64,000 bases of DNA from Bombus terrestris (Eukaryota; Arthropoda; Insecta; Hymenoptera; Apidae). Shown here piece after piece: positions 57,201 to 63,200 of this stretch. Where the stretch lies: the NCBI RefSeq assembly GCF_910591885.1, contig NC_063271.1, positions 3,651,001 through 3,715,000 on the forward strand, given 5' to 3'. Each line of letters opens with the position of its first letter. The first letter of the stretch is position 1. The notes beneath the pieces were generated by a model that was not told the DNA's origin, searched no databases, and saw only the letters and a list, made by a program, of their open reading frames with translations. A program made the position numbers and the translations under genes.

Positions 57201-60200
57201 TGCACTCCGGTCTACAATTCGGCGGACGACCAATGAAGTTCGACAAACAAGAACAAGCTGGTTGAGAGCCAATAACTCTGCATTGAGAATTAGGTCCGCA
57301 AGGATTAGGAGTGCAAGGACTTCCAACATCCTTAAACGGTGGTTGAGACACGTTAAATTTGGTGCACTGAACCAGTGGATTGCCAGTGTATCCATTAGTG
57401 CAAGTACAAATGGGATTGTGATTCACTGTCAGACATTTAGTGTTCAACCCACAGGAACCTGGACAAGGATCTGCGCACTTGTTATCGATGCACGCTTTGT
57501 TTTGAGAACATTCCGAGCTCACTGTGCATTCTGGACGACAGGTTGGAGGAACACCGACGAATCCTAGTTGACAAAGACACACAGCGTGTCCATTGTGAAC
57601 ACGACAGTTGCTGTTGGGTCCACATGGCGATGGTTCGCAGGGATTTAGTGGCGGTGAGGTTGGCGTCACTTCCAACACTGCGCAGGCGCTGAAAGGATCC
57701 CCGGTGAAACCAGGAAGACAGGAACACGATGGAGCGTGATTGATTACGCGACAAGTTGCTCCCTGACCGCATGTGCCAGGGCATGGATTCACGCATTTAT
57801 TGTTCAGGCAAGCCTTGCTACGATCGCAATCGGTGTTTGTCACACATTCTGGTCGACATCCTGTGTAGGGATCGCCGATGTATTCTGGACGACAAGTGCA
57901 AGATCCTACGCCATTACGTTCATTGCAGATCGCGTTCGCTCCGCACGGAGATGGATTGCATGGCGTGCGCGGTTGTTCCGTGGTCGTGGGTACTGAAAAT
58001 TTGAAAGGTTTTAAGATGAAAATTTGGAAATTTAGAAACTGGTGAATCGAGGATTGTAAATATTTGAAAGTTTGAAAATTCGGAAACTTGTAAAGTTTAC
58101 AACTTGAAAATCGAAGGTTTACAAATTTAAATATCTGAAAATTCGAAGATTAAAATCATTCAGAAAAACAATTCTTGAACCATCGGTACTTTACCTTTCA
58201 TAATAGGTACACATTCGGTGAATGGATTTCCAGTGTACCCGGTGTTGCAAATACAAACTGGATTGTGTTTCACGACATTGCAATAAGTATTCACGCCACA
58301 GGATCCCGGGCAAGGATCTACACACTGTTCGTTCTGACATGCAAGATTTCCAGGACATCCTTCGTTAATAACACACTCCGGTCGACAATTCGGTGCTCTG
58401 CCTACGTAATTCGGTAGACAGGAACATGCTGGGAATCCATCGATCACGCGACACTGAGAATTTGGACCGCAAGGCGATGGAATGCATGGATTTCCACTTG
58501 GTTTTGGTCCAGGTTGTTTCGGTTCCACTTTAAAAAGTATTTAAAAATAACTTTGCAAAATCACAATCACTGAGAATACGATCGTAGAAAAATATATGTG
58601 TAACATAAAACGAATAATTGAGGCGTTTCAATAAAAATACAATTCTGATGTAAAATGAACGATTAAAATTGTTCAACTGTTCGCGAAGAGACGTGGTCGC
58701 GGTAGAGGCGCCAATAGGAATTGTAAATTCTCGTTACGATACGATAATCGACAGTATGGACAATAAATCTAAGGAATACTTCAACTTAAAAGATACTTGT
58801 CTGGTCTTAAGGACCATAACTATAAAAAATGCTAAAATTTATGCTGGATTCTTAAGATTATTGAGGACCCGAAATAAAGGTATTTAGGACATTTGGTGGC
58901 CATCCTGCCCGAAGGATAAAGTCTGGTCTATGTAGAGAGTCATGGGACGTAAGAAATATAAAGATCTTACCTTCTTTAACACAACCAAAGAACGGATCTC
59001 CGGTGTATCCAGACGTGCAACTGCATACGGGATTATGGTTGATAACTTGACAATCAGCATTCTGACCACAAGTGCCTGGACAAGGATCCCTGCACTTCTG
59101 ATCGATACAAGCCATGTTCTGAGCGCAATCTGTGCTAACCACACATTCTGGTCTACATTGTGGAGGACTACCGACATAATCCGGCTGGCAGGAACAAACC
59201 GCATGATTGTCGATCACACGACAATTACTATATGATCCACAAGGTGATGGTTGGCATGGATCACGTGGCAGTGGTGTTACTAGAAGAAGATAAAATGACG
59301 TTTTATAATGAAATGGCAAGAATTATGATTTGATCTTTAAATTCTTTTACAGTGTAATAAGATGTCGTAAATAACGATTATTTCTTTATCAGAATATTCA
59401 AATCTTGAAACTTCGTGCATTTCTAAATTTCTTAAAATCTTTGAATTTTCAAATATTCGTCCATTATTTGCCTGAAATTTTCTCGTGCTACACTGTCAAA
59501 GTATTAATTCGTGTTATTTCGTAAATTTACCAGGCGATATATGGCAGGATTTTAATGGATCTCCCGTGTAGTCAGAGAGACAGCTGCACGAGGGTTGATG
59601 ATTGATCACTTGACATTGAGCATTTATACCACACGCACCCACGCATGGATCCTTGCATTTATTGTTTATACAAGCCTTCGTATGAACACAGTCTGAATTT
59701 TGAACACATTCTGGTCTACATCCTTGATATGGGTCTCCGGTATAGTCGGGTAAACAGCTACACGAACCAGCTCCGTTTCGCTCTTTACAAATTGCATTCG
59801 CCCCACACGGCGATGGATCGCATGGCAGTGGCACTGGGAATGTAACTATGAAAAGAACAAATTTGATCGAGTAAAAAGTGGGAAAGTATTGCTACTACGT
59901 CCAATCCAAAGTCAAGTTGTATCGCTGAAATGAAACGTTGCGATATTCTTTATAGAATTCAAGAACTTCTACCTTTGCTACATCCAGAGAATGGATCCCC
60001 TTCGTAACCCTCGTTACATTGACACATCGGCCGGTGGTTCTGCACGGTGCAGTTGGTATTAAATCCGCAAGAACCAGCACAAGGATCCACGCATTTCTTT
60101 TGAACACAGGCGAGATAATGTGGACAGTCTTGATGAATCGAACACTCTGGTCTGCAAAGTGGCGGTGCTCCGAACATTCCACTGATACACGTGCAAACTG

Positions 60201-63200
60201 GATGATCCTCTTGCACACGACACTCGGCGTTCGGGCCACAGGGCGATGGTAAACAAGGATTCTTTGGTCTTGGCAGTGGTATATCTGACAAAGAAAAGAT
60301 AAATAGTTTTATTGAAATCGTTATAGTCTGTTAATTATTTGTAATGTCCTTTAACACATTACGCCAGTTCATACTTTTATGAATACTACTAAAGAAGTAG
60401 AACCTAGAGACAGAGACTTAAATATTTCATTCGGTAGATATTTCATAAACTTCTTTTTCTTTGAATCGTTTATAAATATTTTTAAGGAATCGAAAAATTC
60501 GATTAAATTACCTTCTTTGACGCATTGAGTGAAAGGATCACCGAGATAATCCGAAGGACAACTGCAAATGGGGTTGTGATTGACGACCTGGCATAAAGCA
60601 TTCTGTCCACAGAGACCAGGGCAAGGATCCCCACACTTTTGACCGATACAAGCCAAATGTGCAGGACACTCTGAGCTAACTAGACATTCTGGACGGCAAT
60701 TAGGCGACGTTCCATGATATCCTGGACTGCACGAACAAACCGCACGATCGTTCATCACGCGACAGATACTGTGCGGTCCGCAAGGTGATGGCATGCAAGG
60801 ATTCTGAGATGGAAGAGCTGGAAGAACCGATTGAAATTCAATTTTACTCTCTAAATAGATTTAGAATAAAACTTTTCATAATACAATTACAATGATCCGA
60901 TCCCAATAATTAGAAAGACTTACGAGACGTCTCGAGTTTGCAAGAGCCAAACGGATCGCCGGTGTAGCCAGGTAAGCAAGAACAAACTGGAACATGATCA
61001 ACCACTTCGCATTTTGCATTGGAACCGCAAACACCTGGACAAGGATCTCTACAATGCTGATTGAAACACGCAAGATGATTGTCGCAGTCTTGGTTCACGA
61101 TACATTCCGCTTCGCAACCGTCCATGTATGGGTTTCCAATAAATGGTGGAACACACTTGCATTTTCCAATGCCATCCTCCTCGACACAGACCGCGTTCTT
61201 TCCGCAAGGAACTAGCAGACAAGGTGAGTATGTATCTGATGGAGTTACTGAAAACAAAAAATAAAAGCCACGTTTGAATTAATGTTTTATCTTTTACGTG
61301 TACATAACGCGTTCTGTTAAGAATTTTACGAATTGTATAGATCGTTAAAAATTTAACAAACATTTACCTGCGCAACTCTGATAAGGATTTCCAACGGTAT
61401 GCTCCGGACAATAACAAGGAGGTACTCTATCCGAGTCACACTTAGCGCCAAGTCCACAAGGATTAGGACTACACTGATCAGACTTAGGCACGCATCCCCT
61501 GATCGTATTTGGACTCTCGATGTATCCTGGTAGGCAAGTACATTTCGAAAGGCCGTTGTTCAATACGGTACATTGAGTGTTAGGTCCACAAGGAGATGGT
61601 TCGCAAGGGTTGCTAGGAAGCGTGCAAGGGGAAGCAGGTGGTTTCCCCTCGTATCCTGGCAAACAGAAGCATCTCACTTGCCCTGACACCACGCGACACC
61701 CAGAATTAACGCCACATGGATTTTCTTGGCACTGGTCACCTTCTGGTACTGAGAAGAAATATTTTTAGGCTCGTTAGAAAATCGAATTTCCGTTAAATAT
61801 TCTTCATCTTCATATACGCTTTAATTTTGATTGGAATTTCATTGGAAATTTTAATTTACAATAATTTATATATAAAGATGGTTGGGTAAAACATTTAATT
61901 AATTTCTATTAAATATTTTTTTTACTAACTCTCTTCCTAATTGAAATTTCATGAAAAATTTCAATCGGTACAAAAACTATTCTATACTTCAAACTTACTA
62001 AAGAAAATATATTTGAGAAACTTACTACATTGTTCAAACGGATTTCCAGTCAATCCTTTCGGACAGAAGCATATAGGATTGCCATTATCGTTCTCGCACA
62101 TGGCGTCTAAACCACAAGGGTTTGGAACACACGGATTGGTGGTCGTTAGTGTGCATCCAACTTCAGGATTTCCTTGGAATCCAGGCAAACACTTGCATTG
62201 AGCTTGATGATTCTCTGGATAACAATTAGCGTTCACACCGCAATCGTTCTCCAAGCATGGGTCGATGCACTTCCGGTTAAGGCGATCGCAATATTTGCTC
62301 GATGGACAATCTTCGTTGTATTGGCATATGTTTCTGCTTTCTTCTTCTGAAACGTTGTGAATTCACAAATATTTATAACATTTATATCATATCTGTTTTA
62401 TCTGTTTTATGTTTATATCTAGGTATATCTTATATTTATGAAGCAAAATATATATATGTAAAATGCTACATGCATCAGTCTTTCGCAAACAACGTATTTT
62501 AATGTAAAATAAATTGTAATAGAAATTAAAATATGAAGATTACATTAATCTTTCTAAAATTTGATAATTATATATAAATATCGAAAAAATTTGGTGTATT
62601 TATATAACGAAGAAATTACCTGGTTCACAGTAGGAGAATCCATTTCCATGATAACCGTCCTCGCAGCTGCAATCCGCTTGGTGATTGGTGTTAACGCAGA
62701 TCGCGTTTTTGGTGCAAGGATTCCAAACGAGGCAAGGTTCCTGACAAGTGCCCTCAATGCACGCCTCTGTCAGCGGGCAATCTTTGTTGCTAGTGCAACC
62801 CGCTAGGGAAAGATTGAGAAAAAAGCCCGTATAGCCCAGAGAAAGAGTGCACGAGTATAAAAATAAGGGTGGTAGGCTCGTATTGAGTGAATCAGCTTGT
62901 ATAAAATACAGTATTCTCTGTGTGTATATGTGAATGCACGAAGATCGTGATTGATATAAAACAATCGTGTCGTTTTCAAGATTTGAAAGTTAAAGGATAA
63001 GTATCGAAGGGAAAATGCTAACAGATCTAATTTAAGACTTGAGAATGACTTGAGAGTCGTGGAAATATAGTGTGAAAATCGAATGTTGAATAATTAAAAT
63101 TGCACGTAATACGTACAAAATATATATGTACAATACATATGTACATATTTACAGAACAAGTTGAATGAGCGCTGTAAAAAGAAACGAAATGATGGATGAT

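Noticed and set aside
58669..58887. 72-codon plus-strand frame as a nested gene
   Set aside because: No recognisable domain, no promoter evidence, and it overlaps a candidate repeat remnant.
1053..60252. Many plus-strand reading frames of 60-190 codons (for example 29546-30121, 32059-32625, 27170-27676)
   Set aside because: They lie opposite dp exons, recur with every cassette, and arise because the Cys- and Pro-rich minus frame rarely produces stops on the other strand. No plus-strand splice or domain logic supports them.
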